DNA of 36,275 nt. Origin: Comamonadaceae bacterium PBBC2 (lineage in GTDB: Bacteria; Pseudomonadota; Gammaproteobacteria; Burkholderiales; Burkholderiaceae_C). The notes under the pieces were generated by a model. The model saw only the letters and a list, made by a program, of their open reading frames with translations. It did not search any database and had not been told where the DNA came from. Shown piece by piece: positions 7,329 to 15,850 of this stretch. Position 1 is the first letter of the stretch; each line of letters begins with the position of its first letter. Location: the NCBI GenBank assembly GCA_002255935.1, contig NKIO01000037.1, positions 1 to 36,275 of the forward strand, read 5' to 3'. Position numbers and translations under genes: made by a program.

Positions 7329-10229
7329 GTGAACTCTGATCGCCAAGATACTTACCTGGCTGCGGCCTTGCGGCAGACGCACATCAGCGTGCGAGGTGCT
7401 CGCACGCACAACCTCAAGAACATCGACCTGGACATCCCGCGCAACCAGCTGGTGGTGATCACCGGGCTGTCGGGCTCGGGCAAGTCGAGCCTGGCCTTTG
7501 ACACGCTGTACGCCGAAGGCCAACGCCGCTACGTGGAAAGCCTGTCGGCCTATGCGCGGCAGTTTTTGCAGCTGATGGACAAGCCCGACGTGGACCTGAT
7601 CGAGGGCCTGTCGCCTGCGATTTCCATTGAGCAAAAGGCCACCAGCCACAACCCGCGATCGACCGTGGGCACCGTGACCGAAATCCACGACTACCTGCGC
7701 TTGCTGTATGCCCGCGCCGGCACGCCTTATTGCCCCGACCACGAACTGCCCCTGCAGGCCCAAACCGTCAGCCAAATGGTGGACGCCGTGCTGGCCCTGC
7801 CCGAAGACACCAAGCTGATGATCCTCGCGCCGATTGCACGCGAGAAAAAAGGCGAGTTTGAAAAAGTGTTTGAGCAGATGCAGGCCCTAGGTTATGTGCG
7901 TTTTCGCATCAATGGCCAGACGGTGGAAGTGGAAGACCTGCCCACGCTCAAGAAAACCGAAAAGCACAACATCGACGTCGTGGTGGACCGCATCAAAGTC
8001 CGATCGGAAGAAGATGCGAAGGCGCGCGACGCCCTGCGCCAGCGCCTGGCCGAAAGCTTTGAAGCCGCGCTGCACCTGGCCGAACACCGCGCTGTGGCGC
8101 TGGAGATGGACACCGGTCAAGAACACCTGTTCAACGCCAAGTTCTCCTGCCCGGTGTGCACTTATTCCATCAGCGAGCTGGAGCCGAGGTTGTTCTCGTT
8201 CAACTCGCCCATGGGCGCTTGCCCCACCTGCGACGGCATCGGCACCATGGAGTTTTTTGACCCCGAGCGTGTGGTCGCTTTCCCATCGCTGAGTTTGGCC
8301 AGTGGCGCCATCAAGGGTTGGGACCGGCGCAACGGCTTTTACTTCAGCATGCTCGAGAGCCTGGCCAAGCACTACCAATTCGACATCGAAGCGCCGTTTG
8401 AAAAACTCTCCGCGGCGCACCAACAGGTGCTGCTGCATGGCTCGGGCGAAGAAGACATCAAGTTCAGTTATGTGATGGAGTCAGGGGCTTCGCAAGGCAA
8501 AAAGGTCAGCAAGAAGCACCCCTTTGAAGGGATCATCCCCAACATGACGCGGCGCTACCGTGAGACCGATTCGTCGGTGGTGCGCGAAGACCTGGCCCGT
8601 TACCGCAGCACCCAGCCTTGCACCAGCTGCCACGGCACGCGCCTCAAGCGCGAAGCCCGCCATGTGCGCATTGGCGAGGGCACGCAAGCTCGAGCCATCT
8701 ACGAAATCAGCCACATCACCTTGGGCGAATCGCAGCAGTACTTTCAAGGCTTGCAACTGCATGGCGCCAAAGCCGAGATCGCCGACAAAGTGGTGCGCGA
8801 GATCGCTTCGCGTCTGAAGTTTCTCAACGACGTGGGCCTCAACTATTTGAGCCTAGACCGCAGCGCCGACACCTTGTCGGGCGGCGAAGCCCAACGCATC
8901 CGATTGGCCAGCCAAATTGGCTCGGGCCTGACGGGTGTGATGTACGTGTTGGACGAGCCCAGCATCGGCCTGCACCAGCGCGACAACGACCGGTTGATCG
9001 GCACGCTGCAACACCTGCGCGACATTGGCAACAGCGTGCTGGTGGTCGAACACGACGAAGACATGATCCGCGTGGCCGACCATGTGATCGACATGGGGCC
9101 GGGCGCGGGCGTGCACGGCGGGCGCGTGATGGCGCAAGGCAACTGCGCCGACATTCTGGCCGCGCCCGATTCGGTCACAGGCCAGTACATGTCCGGCCGC
9201 AAAAAAATCGAGATCCCCAAGCGCCACAAGGCGGGCAAAGACTTCATCGAGATCGTCGGTGCAGCGGGCAACAACCTGCAAAACGTGAACGTGAAATTCC
9301 CCGTCGGGCTGCTCACCTGCGTCACAGGTGTCTCGGGCTCGGGCAAGTCCACGCTGGTGAACGACACGCTGTATGCCGCAGCGGCGCACCAAATCCACCG
9401 CGCCCACGACGAGGCCGCCAAGCATGAAGCCATCTTGGGTCTGGAGCACTTCGACAAGGTCATCAACGTCGACCAGTCGCCCATTGGCCGAACCCCACGC
9501 AGCAACCCGGCCACCTACACCGGCCTGTTCACCCACATCCGCGAGCTGATGGCCGAAGTGCCTGCCGCACGCGAGCGGGGCTACGGGCCAGGGCGCTTCA
9601 GTTTCAACGTGGCCGGCGGCCGCTGCGAAGCCTGTCAGGGCGACGGTGTTGTGAAAGTGGAGATGCACTTCTTGCCCGATGTGTACGTGCCTTGCGATGT
9701 GTGCCACGGCATGCGCTACAACCGCGAAACGCTCGAGGTGCAATACAAAGGCCAGAACATCGCGCAGATCCTCAACATGACGGTGGAGACGGCGCACCAG
9801 TTCTTCAGCGCCGTGCCCAACATCGCGCGCAAACTGCAAACCCTGCTGGATGTGGGCTTGACCTACATCCGCCTGGGCCAAAGCGCCACCACTTTGTCGG
9901 GCGGCGAGGCGCAACGCGTCAAGCTGGCGCTGGAACTGTCCAAACGCGACACCGGCCGCACGCTTTACATCTTGGACGAACCCACCACCGGCCTGCACTT
10001 TGCCGACATCGATCTGTTGCTCAAAGTCTTGCACCAGCTGCGCGACGCGGGCAACACCATCGTGGTCATCGAACACAACTTGGACGTGATCAAAACCGCC
10101 GACTGGCTGATCGACATGGGCCCCGAAGGGGGCGCGGGCGGCGGCACCGTGGTGGGCGAAGGCACGCCCGAGCAGCTGGCCAAAAACAAGGCCAGCTTCA
10201 CCGGCAAATACCTGGCCCGACTGCTCTGA
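7329..10229 (+). CDS. uvrA: Excinuclease ABC subunit A
   Basis: UvrA is the DNA damage-recognition ATPase of nucleotide excision repair and loads UvrB. The 966-residue protein is full length. The first ABC half has Walker [10 protein letters not shown] at residues 46-54 and the UvrB-binding and insertion domains after it; the first zinc site is CPVC...CPTC near residues 275-300. An [18 protein letters not shown] signature and [13 protein letters not shown] close that half. The second half has GVSGSGKST near 667-675, the damage-sensing zinc finger CEAC...CDVC near 766-795, then [18 protein letters not shown] and [13 protein letters not shown]. The start is a GTG with no obvious ribosome site; no better upstream start exists. 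The terminator of the preceding gene lies just ahead, so the promoter must overlap the end of that gene or be very short. Confidence 0.98.
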   Translation: MNSDRQDTYLAAALRQTHISVRGARTHNLKNIDLDIPRNQLVVITGLSGSGKSSLAFDTLYAEGQRRYVESLSAYARQFLQLMDKPDVDLIEGLSPAISIEQKATSHNPRSTVGTVTEIHDYLRLLYARAGTPYCPDHELPLQAQTVSQMVDAVLALPEDTKLMILAPIAREKKGEFEKVFEQMQALGYVRFRINGQTVEVEDLPTLKKTEKHNIDVVVDRIKVRSEEDAKARDALRQRLAESFEAALHLAEHRAVALEMDTGQEHLFNAKFSCPVCTYSISELEPRLFSFNSPMGACPTCDGIGTMEFFDPERVVAFPSLSLASGAIKGWDRRNGFYFSMLESLAKHYQFDIEAPFEKLSAAHQQVLLHGSGEEDIKFSYVMESGASQGKKVSKKHPFEGIIPNMTRRYRETDSSVVREDLARYRSTQPCTSCHGTRLKREARHVRIGEGTQARAIYEISHITLGESQQYFQGLQLHGAKAEIADKVVREIASRLKFLNDVGLNYLSLDRSADTLSGGEAQRIRLASQIGSGLTGVMYVLDEPSIGLHQRDNDRLIGTLQHLRDIGNSVLVVEHDEDMIRVADHVIDMGPGAGVHGGRVMAQGNCADILAAPDSVTGQYMSGRKKIEIPKRHKAGKDFIEIVGAAGNNLQNVNVKFPVGLLTCVTGVSGSGKSTLVNDTLYAAAAHQIHRAHDEAAKHEAILGLEHFDKVINVDQSPIGRTPRSNPATYTGLFTHIRELMAEVPAARERGYGPGRFSFNVAGGRCEACQGDGVVKVEMHFLPDVYVPCDVCHGMRYNRETLEVQYKGQNIAQILNMTVETAHQFFSAVPNIARKLQTLLDVGLTYIRLGQSATTLSGGEAQRVKLALELSKRDTGRTLYILDEPTTGLHFADIDLLLKVLHQLRDAGNTIVVIEHNLDVIKTADWLIDMGPEGGAGGGTVVGEGTPEQLAKNKASFTGKYLARLL

Positions 10230-10270
10230 CACCTCCCCCTCTTCTCGCTACTTTGAAAGTATTGATCCTC

Positions 10271-10663
10271 ATGAAAACCCTTGTCCGTGCATTTTTCAGA
10301 ACCCTGCGCCTTGTGCTCGGCCCCTTCATGCTGCTCAAAGAGCGCCTGACCCAGCCCAGCGCCATCCAGCGCACACCCGAGGCACAAGCCAGCGTTGACT
10401 TGCAGTGCCAAAGCTTGGCGCTGTACCAGTTCAGCACCTGCCCGTTTTGCATCAAGGTGCGCCAGGAAATGCGCCGCCTGTCCCTGCCCATTGAAAAGCG
10501 CGACGCCCAACACAATGCGGCCCACCGTGAAGCCTTGCAGCATGGCACTGGGGCGACCAAAGTCCCATGCCTTCAAATCACCGATGCCAACGGCCAAACC
10601 CAATGGCTGCAGGAATCTGGGGCGATCGTGGCCTATTTGCGCGAGCGTTTCAAGATGGCTTGA
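10271..10663 (+). CDS. Glutaredoxin-like protein with N-terminal hydrophobic segment
   Basis: A 130-residue protein. Residues about 46-130 form a glutaredoxin fold: SLALYQFSTCPFCIKVRQEMRRL contains the dithiol active site CPFC, followed by the TKVPCLQI cis-proline strand and a C-terminal GAIVAYLRERF helix. Such proteins reduce disulfides or glutathione adducts. The first 45 residues (FFRTLRLVLGPFMLLKERL) are amphipathic or weakly hydrophobic and may tether it to the membrane. The ATG at 10271 is chosen because the open frame upstream overlaps uvrA. It follows uvrA after 41 bases and may share its transcript. The partner is unknown. Confidence 0.88.
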   Translation: MKTLVRAFFRTLRLVLGPFMLLKERLTQPSAIQRTPEAQASVDLQCQSLALYQFSTCPFCIKVRQEMRRLSLPIEKRDAQHNAAHREALQHGTGATKVPCLQITDANGQTQWLQESGAIVAYLRERFKMA

Positions 10664-10721
10664 CCCAAGTCATCTTGCGTGAATGTTGGGTCCGCACAAT
10701 TGGGTTTTCAGGGAGAACAAC

Positions 10722-11282
10722 ATGAAAACCAACCGCACCCATTACGACGCCCTCAGCCGCACGCTCCACTGGCTCACGGCCATCGCCGTGCTGATCGCCT
10801 TCATCCTCGGGCCTGAGCACTTTGGCCGCGAAATGCGCCAAGGTTTAGACCCAGCCACCCGCCTGGACATCGTGGCGCACGAATCGCTGGGCGTGCTGGT
10901 GATGGTGCTGACTTTGTTGCGCCTGCTGTGGGTCGCGGTGCGACCCGTCAAACCGCTATTTGAGATGACCCGTTGGATGCACATCACGGCCCAAGCCACG
11001 CACGGCTTGCTGTGGTTGCTGCTGTTGGCGGTGCCATTCAGTGCCCTCTTGGCCTTGGGCAGCGAAGGCCACCCCTTGACCTTGCTGGGCGGTGTGCGCG
11101 TCAACGAGATGCCCCTCATCGCGCAATCTTCACTGGCCCATCTGGCCGACTGGGGCGACGTACACGGCGTGCTGGGCGACATGGTTCTTTGGCTGGCGGG
11201 CTTACATGCCGTGGCGGCCATCTTCCACCATGTGCTGCTCCAAGATGGGGTGCTGCTGTCCATGCTGCGCCCACGCCGCTGA
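10722..11282 (+). CDS. Cytochrome b561, bacterial type
   Basis: A 186-residue four-helix membrane haem protein of the bacterial cytochrome b561 family, which passes electrons from ubiquinol to periplasmic or other acceptors. Four membrane segments are visible (about WLTAIAVLIAFILG, LGVLVMVLTLLRLLWVAV, GLLWLLLLAVPFSALLALG, MVLWLAGLHAVAAIFHHVLL). Conserved histidines suited to bind two b haems occur in HW near the start, AHES, and the HAVAAIFHH block. The ATG at 10722 has GGGAG 6 bases upstream, better than the TTG/GTG-type starts available from 10683. The gene follows the glutaredoxin with a 58-base gap. Confidence 0.92.
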   Translation: MKTNRTHYDALSRTLHWLTAIAVLIAFILGPEHFGREMRQGLDPATRLDIVAHESLGVLVMVLTLLRLLWVAVRPVKPLFEMTRWMHITAQATHGLLWLLLLAVPFSALLALGSEGHPLTLLGGVRVNEMPLIAQSSLAHLADWGDVHGVLGDMVLWLAGLHAVAAIFHHVLLQDGVLLSMLRPRR

Positions 11283-11302
11283 AACACCGACAAACACGCC
11301 CC

Positions 11303-11914
11303 ATGGAAACCGAACTCAAGCTGACCCTGAGCGCGCAAGACCTGCCGCGCCTGCTGACCCACCCCTTGCTGGCCGCTGCCAGCGAAAAGCGCCGCCTGCT
11401 CAACACCTATTTCGACACCCCCGCGCTGGCCCTGCAACAAGCCCGCATGGCGGTGCGCGAACGCCTGGCGGGCGAGCAGTGGCTGCTGACCGTCAAGACC
11501 GCCGGCCAAAGCAGCCAAGGCCTGTCTCGCCGCCAAGAATGGGAGGGGCCCACCACGCCTGGCGCCTTGCAATTCGACACCTTGGTGGATGACGCGGCGC
11601 TCAGCCAAACGCTGATGGTCCTGCGTCCGCAATTGCAGGCCATGTTTTGCACCGACTTTGAACGCCAGCGCTGGCTGATCAACCATGCAGGCGCACGGAT
11701 CGAAGTGGCGCTGGACCAAGGCCGCATCCACGTGCCCGGCACCGATTTAACGGAGCCGCTGCTGGAGCTGGAACTTGAACTGCTCAGTGGCCCCGAAGAG
11801 GCCTTGATGGCGCTGGCCGATCTGCTGCGCCAAACACCGCAAGGCGCCATCACCCTCACGCCCTGCGATGCGAGCAAGGCGCAGCGCGGGCAGGCGCTTT
11901 GGAGCCGGACTTAG
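11303..11914 (+). CDS. CYTH domain protein, probable inorganic triphosphatase
   Basis: A 203-residue CYTH-domain protein; members hydrolyse triphosphate compounds such as inorganic tripolyphosphate or thiamine triphosphate inside a beta tunnel, with metal. The defining EXEXK motif is the very N-terminus (E2, E4, K6). Further tunnel strands are visible: NTYFDTP, AVRERL, LTVKT, RIEVALDQGRI and LLELELELLSG. E. coli YgiF carries an extra CHAD domain; this one is CYTH only. It starts 20 bases after the cytochrome b561 gene. Its stop codon overlaps that of the convergent AraC-type gene. The true substrate is unknown. Confidence 0.9.
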   Translation: METELKLTLSAQDLPRLLTHPLLAAASEKRRLLNTYFDTPALALQQARMAVRERLAGEQWLLTVKTAGQSSQGLSRRQEWEGPTTPGALQFDTLVDDAALSQTLMVLRPQLQAMFCTDFERQRWLINHAGARIEVALDQGRIHVPGTDLTEPLLELELELLSGPEEALMALADLLRQTPQGAITLTPCDASKAQRGQALWSRT

Positions 11915-12855
11915 TCGGCCAATAAATCCTTGGTCGGCACCTCGTACCCCGCCAATTGCGCCCATGCCCTGTAGATCCAGAACGCTTCTTCATGGATAAG
12001 CCCATGAAGCAAGGTCTCGGGGCTGAAGCCGGTGATGCGACGCGTCTCGCGGATGAAATGGCTTTGGTCTGAAAAACCGTTGTCCAGCGCGATTTGCGTC
12101 CAGTCCAAACGCTCTTCGAGCATGGCCTCCATGACGGCAAAGAATGCGTCCTCTCCCCGCGCCGAGCCTTGCAATTTGCGCAGGGACCAACCCGTCCACT
12201 GTTTGATGCGCCGCTCGGACTGACGCAGACTCCGGCCCCAACCGGTCGCAGCAGCTCGCAAAGCCACGGCCTCCATCCAGGGTGTGAACGTTTGTGGCCA
12301 TTGGCGCGGCTGCGCTGCATATTTCAAGCGTTCATGTCCTTGTTCGTGCCAAAGCGTTTGCAAGTCTTCCATGAACGTCTGCACTCTGCTCTCAACATCA
12401 CCGCCATGAAGTAGCCGCTGAAACACCGACAACAATGCCGATGGCAACACACTGTGGGCATCGACCATTTTGTTGCTCAAGTCTTCAGGCGCCACGCCGG
12501 TCAACGCCCAAAAGGCATCCGGGTAAAAGATGACCATCACACCCTTCACTTCAGGGCCATAAACAATGCTGCGGGGCATGCTGTGCGGCCCCGTCACGGC
12601 CAGCACCGGCACCGATTGGCGAGGCGCCTTCGGATCAGCAACTGATCCGGCCTCCAGCATCTCGGCCGCGCCTTCAAACAAACAACTCAACGCACAGATG
12701 GGGCCTGCCGGATAGTGGCCCCAGCGGTCTGCCTCAGAAAGGGCCATACCCACCGTACTGCGACCCATCACCGTGCGCACACAGGCACTCAAGCCCCATG
12801 GGGGCAGCCAAGTTTGAATGGGCGCAAAAAGTTTCACAGCATCGTCTGAGGACAT
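11911..12855 (-). CDS. AraC/XylS family transcriptional regulator
   Basis: A 314-residue regulator. The C-terminal third carries the two helix-turn-helix units of AraC proteins: RSLRQSERRIKQWTGWSLRKLQ and DWTQIALDNGFSDQSHFIRETRRITGFSPETLL. The N-terminal part (residues 1 to about 190) looks like a ligand-sensing domain of the kind that opens with a short motif and a beta barrel; the ligand is unknown. It is divergent from the P450 gene with under 100 bases between them, so it probably controls that gene. A TATACT hexamer (minus strand, 12862-12867) sits 6 bases before the ATG, so the mRNA could be nearly leaderless. Base composition appears lower in GC than the neighbourhood (12361-12420 is 53% by count), which hints at acquisition with the P450. 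Confidence 0.93.
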   Translation of the reverse strand: MSSDDAVKLFAPIQTWLPPWGLSACVRTVMGRSTVGMALSEADRWGHYPAGPICALSCLFEGAAEMLEAGSVADPKAPRQSVPVLAVTGPHSMPRSIVYGPEVKGVMVIFYPDAFWALTGVAPEDLSNKMVDAHSVLPSALLSVFQRLLHGGDVESRVQTFMEDLQTLWHEQGHERLKYAAQPRQWPQTFTPWMEAVALRAAATGWGRSLRQSERRIKQWTGWSLRKLQGSARGEDAFFAVMEAMLEERLDWTQIALDNGFSDQSHFIRETRRITGFSPETLLHGLIHEEAFWIYRAWAQLAGYEVPTKDLLAD

Positions 12856-12954
12856 CCGTAAAGTATATGGAAGAGTTCATTTTTTAATTTACATAACCCC
12901 AAGGTGTCGATTCGATTCAAGACACGCCAGCTGCATGCCGCGCAAGATCGCGCC

Positions 12955-14352
12955 ATGAACACACACATCCCTGCCACCCACCCACCTGGCCCTGCAGCTC
13001 GACTGTGGGGGCTGAACCACCTGCAAACCATGAAAGCCGACTATTTGGGCTTTGTCACGCGCTTGCAAAACCAGCACCCAGACATCGCGCAGACGCGGGT
13101 ATTGAAAGAACGCATCACCCATGTCTTTCACCCTGAATGGGTGCGCGAAGTGTTGGTAGACCAATCCGATGCGCTGATCCGCTGGGAACGTGCGACCGAA
13201 ATCTTCAGTGTCTCCATGGGACAAAGCGTTCTGGTCACCGAAGGCGCGCAATGGCAACGCCAACGCCGCATGTTGCAGCCGGGATTGAGCCCTAAGCGCG
13301 TGGCAGGTTACGCCGCCTTGATGACGTCTGCTGCGCAAGATGCGCTGGCCGACCTGGCCCGACGCCCGGCAGAACAAAGCGTGGAGATGGATGCGCTCAT
13401 GACCACCATGACGCTGGATGTGATTTTGCGGGCGCTGTTCGGCTCACACCAGGTCACCGATGCCCGCCCCATCGCCAATGCCATCCAGACTATGAGCCAT
13501 GCGGGCTTTTCTGAGATGTTCAAACCGTTTTCATGGCCACTGTGGATGCCCCTGCCTTCGGTGCGCAAAGTGCACCATGCCAAACAGACGCTGGACCGCG
13601 TGATTCAGCAGCACATCCAAGCTCAGCAATCCACGGCCAGCGACGATGGCCATGACCTGCTGACCATGCTGCGACTGGCCAGAGATCCTGAGAATCCCGA
13701 GCAGAGCCTGAGCGCACAAGAACTGCACGACCAGACCATAGTGATGTTTCAGGCCGGTCATGAAACCACGGCCACCGCCATGACCTGGTGGAGCGGCCTG
13801 ATCGCACGACACCCCGAAGTGGCCGAGCGCATCCATGCCGAAGTCGATGCCGTGCTGCAAGGCAACTCCCCAACGCCTGCAACCTTGCAGCAACTGCCCT
13901 GGCTCCAGGCCAGTCTCAAGGAAGCCATGCGCCTATACCCGCCAGCGGCCATCCTGTTCACTCGCCGGGCATGCAAGGATGTGACGGTCGGGCCGTGGAC
14001 ATTACCCAAAGGTCAGTTGATCGCTTTCACCCCCTACGTGATTCAACGCGATCCACGCTGGTTCGAATCACCCGATGCATTCAAGCCGGAGCGCTTTTTG
14101 CCCGGCGCACCCGAGATCCCTCGTGGCGCATGGATGCCCTTTGGCACTGGCCCCCGGGTCTGCATCGGTCAACATTTCGCCATGCTTGAAATGGGCTTGA
14201 TCGCCGCCATGCTGATGCAGCGTTTCCGACTGGAATGGCCTGAAGGTGAGCGCTGGCCCAAAGGTGATCTGGCCGTGACTTTGAGGCCTGCACAGCCCAT
14301 TCGCGTCAAGCTCAACCTCAAAGCCCCCATCACACATCCACGGGGCGTTTGA
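12955..14352 (+). CDS. Cytochrome P450 monooxygenase
   Basis: A haem-thiolate monooxygenase of about 465 residues. Numbering from ATG 12955: the I-helix oxygen-activation motif AGHETT at 267-272, the K-helix ExxR (E323, R326), the PERF segment, and the haem loop FGTGPRVCIG with the ligand Cys403. The sequence style (WSGLIARHPEVAERIHAEVDAVL, LYPPAAILFTRRA) is that of self-standing bacterial P450s related to fatty acid or terpenoid hydroxylases, but I cannot name a CYP family. A GTG at 12904 would add 17 residues (MSIRFKTRQLHAAQDRA); neither start has a clear ribosome site. No ferredoxin or reductase gene is adjacent, so electrons must come from elsewhere. It is divergent from an AraC-type regulator. 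Confidence 0.95.
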   Translation: MNTHIPATHPPGPAARLWGLNHLQTMKADYLGFVTRLQNQHPDIAQTRVLKERITHVFHPEWVREVLVDQSDALIRWERATEIFSVSMGQSVLVTEGAQWQRQRRMLQPGLSPKRVAGYAALMTSAAQDALADLARRPAEQSVEMDALMTTMTLDVILRALFGSHQVTDARPIANAIQTMSHAGFSEMFKPFSWPLWMPLPSVRKVHHAKQTLDRVIQQHIQAQQSTASDDGHDLLTMLRLARDPENPEQSLSAQELHDQTIVMFQAGHETTATAMTWWSGLIARHPEVAERIHAEVDAVLQGNSPTPATLQQLPWLQASLKEAMRLYPPAAILFTRRACKDVTVGPWTLPKGQLIAFTPYVIQRDPRWFESPDAFKPERFLPGAPEIPRGAWMPFGTGPRVCIGQHFAMLEMGLIAAMLMQRFRLEWPEGERWPKGDLAVTLRPAQPIRVKLNLKAPITHPRGV

Positions 14353-14357
14353 GCCTC

Positions 14358-14621
14358 TTATTGGTAATGCCCCCGACAGGCAATCACGGTCAATTCCACA
14401 TCGTCCACGGCATAGACCAGTCGATGAACATCATCGATGCGCCGCGACCAGTAGCCCGACAGATTACCCAACAGCGGCTCGGGCTTGCCCAGCCCTTCAA
14501 AGGGGTCTCGTCGGGCGGCATCGATCAACAAGTTGATGCGTTTAAGTGTCTTTTTGTCTTGCCCTTGCCAGTACAGATAATCGGCCCAGGCATGCGAGGT
14601 GAAAGCAATCCCTCGGCTCAT
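14358..14621 (-). CDS. yoeB: YoeB/Txe-type ribosome-dependent mRNA endonuclease toxin
   Basis: An 87-residue toxin of the RelE superfamily, YoeB/Txe branch. It opens with the typical ITFTSHAWxDYxxW pattern (here IAFTSHAWADYLYWQGQDKKTLKRINLLI), continues KPEPLLGNLSGYWSRRIDDVHRLVY and ends ACRGHYQ. The residues expected for catalysis in YoeB (Glu in KPEPL, Arg in RLVY, the C-terminal His-Tyr) are all present, so it is probably active when free. It overlaps the antitoxin gene by 4 bases and is downstream of it, the standard order. It is convergent with the P450 gene, which ends only 5 bases away. Confidence 0.95.
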   Translation of the reverse strand: MSRGIAFTSHAWADYLYWQGQDKKTLKRINLLIDAARRDPFEGLGKPEPLLGNLSGYWSRRIDDVHRLVYAVDDVELTVIACRGHYQ

Positions 14622-14872
14622 GGGGCGATCAGTTCGCGACGCTTGGCTTTGCCTGCTTTGTGTTCGGCGATCGATGCGGCCAAGTGCGCGGCATTCGCTG
14701 GACTGGAGAGCAAGTACAAGGTTTCGGCCATGCTTTGGTAATGCGCCATGGACATCACCACCGCGTCACCCCCGTCACGGCGGGTGATGATGGTGATGTC
14801 GGCGTCGTCTTCTACGCCGTCCAGAACAGACTTCAAACCGTTACGGGCTTCGGAATAACTGATGATTCGCAT
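14618..14872 (-). CDS. yefM: YefM/Phd-type antitoxin
   Basis: An 84-residue antitoxin that should neutralise the YoeB toxin and repress the operon. The start MRIISYSEARNGLKSVLDGVEDDAD is the DNA-binding Phd/YefM fold; ITRRDGGDAVVMSMAHYQSMAETLYLLSSPANAAHL is the core, and the charged C-terminal tail (ASIAEHKAGKAKRRELIAP) is the toxin-wrapping part. ATG 14872 is preferred because the open frame upstream reads through the promoter. A promoter and an inverted repeat lie immediately upstream. Confidence 0.95.
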   Translation of the reverse strand: MRIISYSEARNGLKSVLDGVEDDADITIITRRDGGDAVVMSMAHYQSMAETLYLLSSPANAAHLAASIAEHKAGKAKRRELIAP

Positions 14873-14879
14873 GGCGCAC

Positions 14880-14903
14880 ACTTGCTCAATAAGTTGGACA
14901 AGT
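14880..14903 (-). promoter_or_regulatory. Inverted repeat at the yefM start, possible autoregulatory operator
   Basis: ACTTG at 14880-14884 is repeated inverted as CAAGT at 14899-14903, with 14 bases between. It lies between the likely -10 element and the antitoxin ATG, where Phd/YefM proteins usually bind. The arms are short, so this is a candidate only. Confidence 0.4.
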
Positions 14904-14932
14904 ATTGTAGCTTGAACCACTGTTTTGCCCAA
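14904..14932 (-). promoter_or_regulatory. Sigma-70 promoter of the toxin-antitoxin operon
   Basis: On the minus strand TTGGGC (14927-14932) and TACAAT (14904-14909) are separated by exactly 17 bases. The -10 matches consensus at five of six positions and the -35 at three. The antitoxin ATG is about 30 bases further on. Confidence 0.6.
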
Positions 14933-14941
14933 GCTCGCCGC

Positions 14942-15352
14942 TCAGCCGGCTTGCACCACCGTGAGCAAAGTCTGGCCATTGGCCACCAGTTTCTCGCCGT
15001 CGGCATCCACCGCGAACAAATCACAGCTGGTAAAGACCTGCGCCTTGCCGGGCTTGACCACGCGTGCGCGGGCAATGAACTTTTGACCCACTGCGGGGCG
15101 CAAGCAGTTGACCGAAAAGTTGGCGGCCAGCAAATTCGGCCCCGCCACGGTGCCTGCGGCGAAGCCACACGCGGTGTCGATGAGTGTGCCGATCAAACCC
15201 GCGTGCAAGAAGCCCGAATACTGACCCACCTCTGGCCGCCAGGGCATTTGGATTTCCACAAAGCCAGGTTCGGCCACGGTGACTTCGATGCCGCACCAGC
15301 GGTTGAACTCGGCCATGGCATTGATCTTTTTCAACATTTCGATTGGGCTCAT
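14942..15352 (-). CDS. PaaI-family acyl-CoA thioesterase (hotdog fold)
   Basis: A 136-residue hotdog-fold protein of the PaaI/YdiI type, which hydrolyses acyl- or aryl-CoA thioesters. The active region MPWRPEVGQYSGFLHAGLIGTLIDTACGFAA holds the G-x-(L/M)-HAG loop and the helix carrying the acid residue (LIDTA). LLAANFSVNCLRPAVGQKFIARARVVKPGK is the central strand pair. ATG 15352 has AGGAGA 6 bases upstream and fits better than the GTG/ATG-type start available at 15382. Its first bases overlap the merR stop by 4, so the two are one operon. The natural CoA substrate is unknown; the neighbouring acyl-CoA synthetase suggests fatty or aromatic acids. Confidence 0.9.
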   Translation of the reverse strand: MSPIEMLKKINAMAEFNRWCGIEVTVAEPGFVEIQMPWRPEVGQYSGFLHAGLIGTLIDTACGFAAGTVAGPNLLAANFSVNCLRPAVGQKFIARARVVKPGKAQVFTSCDLFAVDADGEKLVANGQTLLTVVQAG

Positions 15353-15708
15353 TGTTTTCTCCTGGCTTGGGTTTTGAACCACCCGATGTGGTCCATCAGT
15401 TTTTGGCGAAGCGCTTTTTGCTCGCTCATGAGCTGGTCAATCTCGGCCACACGCACCAAGATCGCGTCGATCATGTCTTGCGCTGACAACTGGCCCGTTT
15501 TGAAGCGCGGCAGATACTCGGCGATGAAGGGCAGCGAAAACCCCATCTCTCGGGACATGGCGATGAAGACCACATGCTTGACGGTTGGGTCGTCGTACTC
15601 GCGGTAGCCGTTGGGCAATCGCTGGCTTTGAATGAGGCCGTCGGCCTCGTAACGCCGCAAGCGATGCACCGACACCTGGGTCTTGGCAGAAAGTTCTGAA
15701 ATCCGCAT
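15349..15708 (-). CDS. MerR family transcriptional regulator
   Basis: A 119-residue MerR protein. Residues 1-70 are the winged helix: MRISELSAKTQVSVHRLRRYEADGLI, then the NGYREYDDPTVKHVVFI wing and second helix pair. Residues about 75-115 form the dimer coiled coil (DMIDAILVRVAEIDQLMSEQKALRQKLMDHIGWF). There are no cysteines, so it is not a metal or redox sensor of the MerR/CueR/SoxR type; the C-terminus is short, so the effector is unclear. It is translationally coupled to the thioesterase gene. A perfect 15-base palindrome starts 19 bases upstream of its ATG and may be its operator. Confidence 0.93.
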   Translation of the reverse strand: MRISELSAKTQVSVHRLRRYEADGLIQSQRLPNGYREYDDPTVKHVVFIAMSREMGFSLPFIAEYLPRFKTGQLSAQDMIDAILVRVAEIDQLMSEQKALRQKLMDHIGWFKTQARRKQ

Positions 15709-15726
15709 GAATTCAGTCTAGCAAGG

Positions 15727-15741
15727 CTCGCACTGTGCGAG
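15727..15741. promoter_or_regulatory. Perfect palindrome, candidate MerR-type operator
   Basis: CTCGCAC, a central T, then GTGCGAG: a perfect 7+1+7 inverted repeat in the gap between merR and the divergent hydrolase gene. Its near edge is 18 bases from the merR ATG. MerR proteins bind such dyads inside their own promoter spacers. I could not place a convincing -35 and -10 pair around it. Confidence 0.55.
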
Positions 15742-15850
15742 GGTTATCGCCTTTGACGCCTGGGCGACAAGGCCGGGCGGCATGTGCCCCGCAGGTGATA
15801 CCTCGCAGCGACGGGCTGGTGTACAAAACGCTCTACCCTTGGAGCCGCCC

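Noticed and set aside
8853..10232. A 459-codon open frame antisense to uvrA
   Set aside because: Shadow of uvrA codons; no recognisable domain and no ribosome site.
10663..10691. ACCCAA/TTGGGT repeat after the glutaredoxin gene as a terminator
   Set aside because: Six-base arms 17 bases apart, with no T tract directly after the stem.
12015..12035. Similarity of the araC coding strand to the REP unit (CGGGGCTGAAGCC)
   Set aside because: It is inside conserved AraC coding sequence (helix-turn-helix region) and lacks the partner arm.
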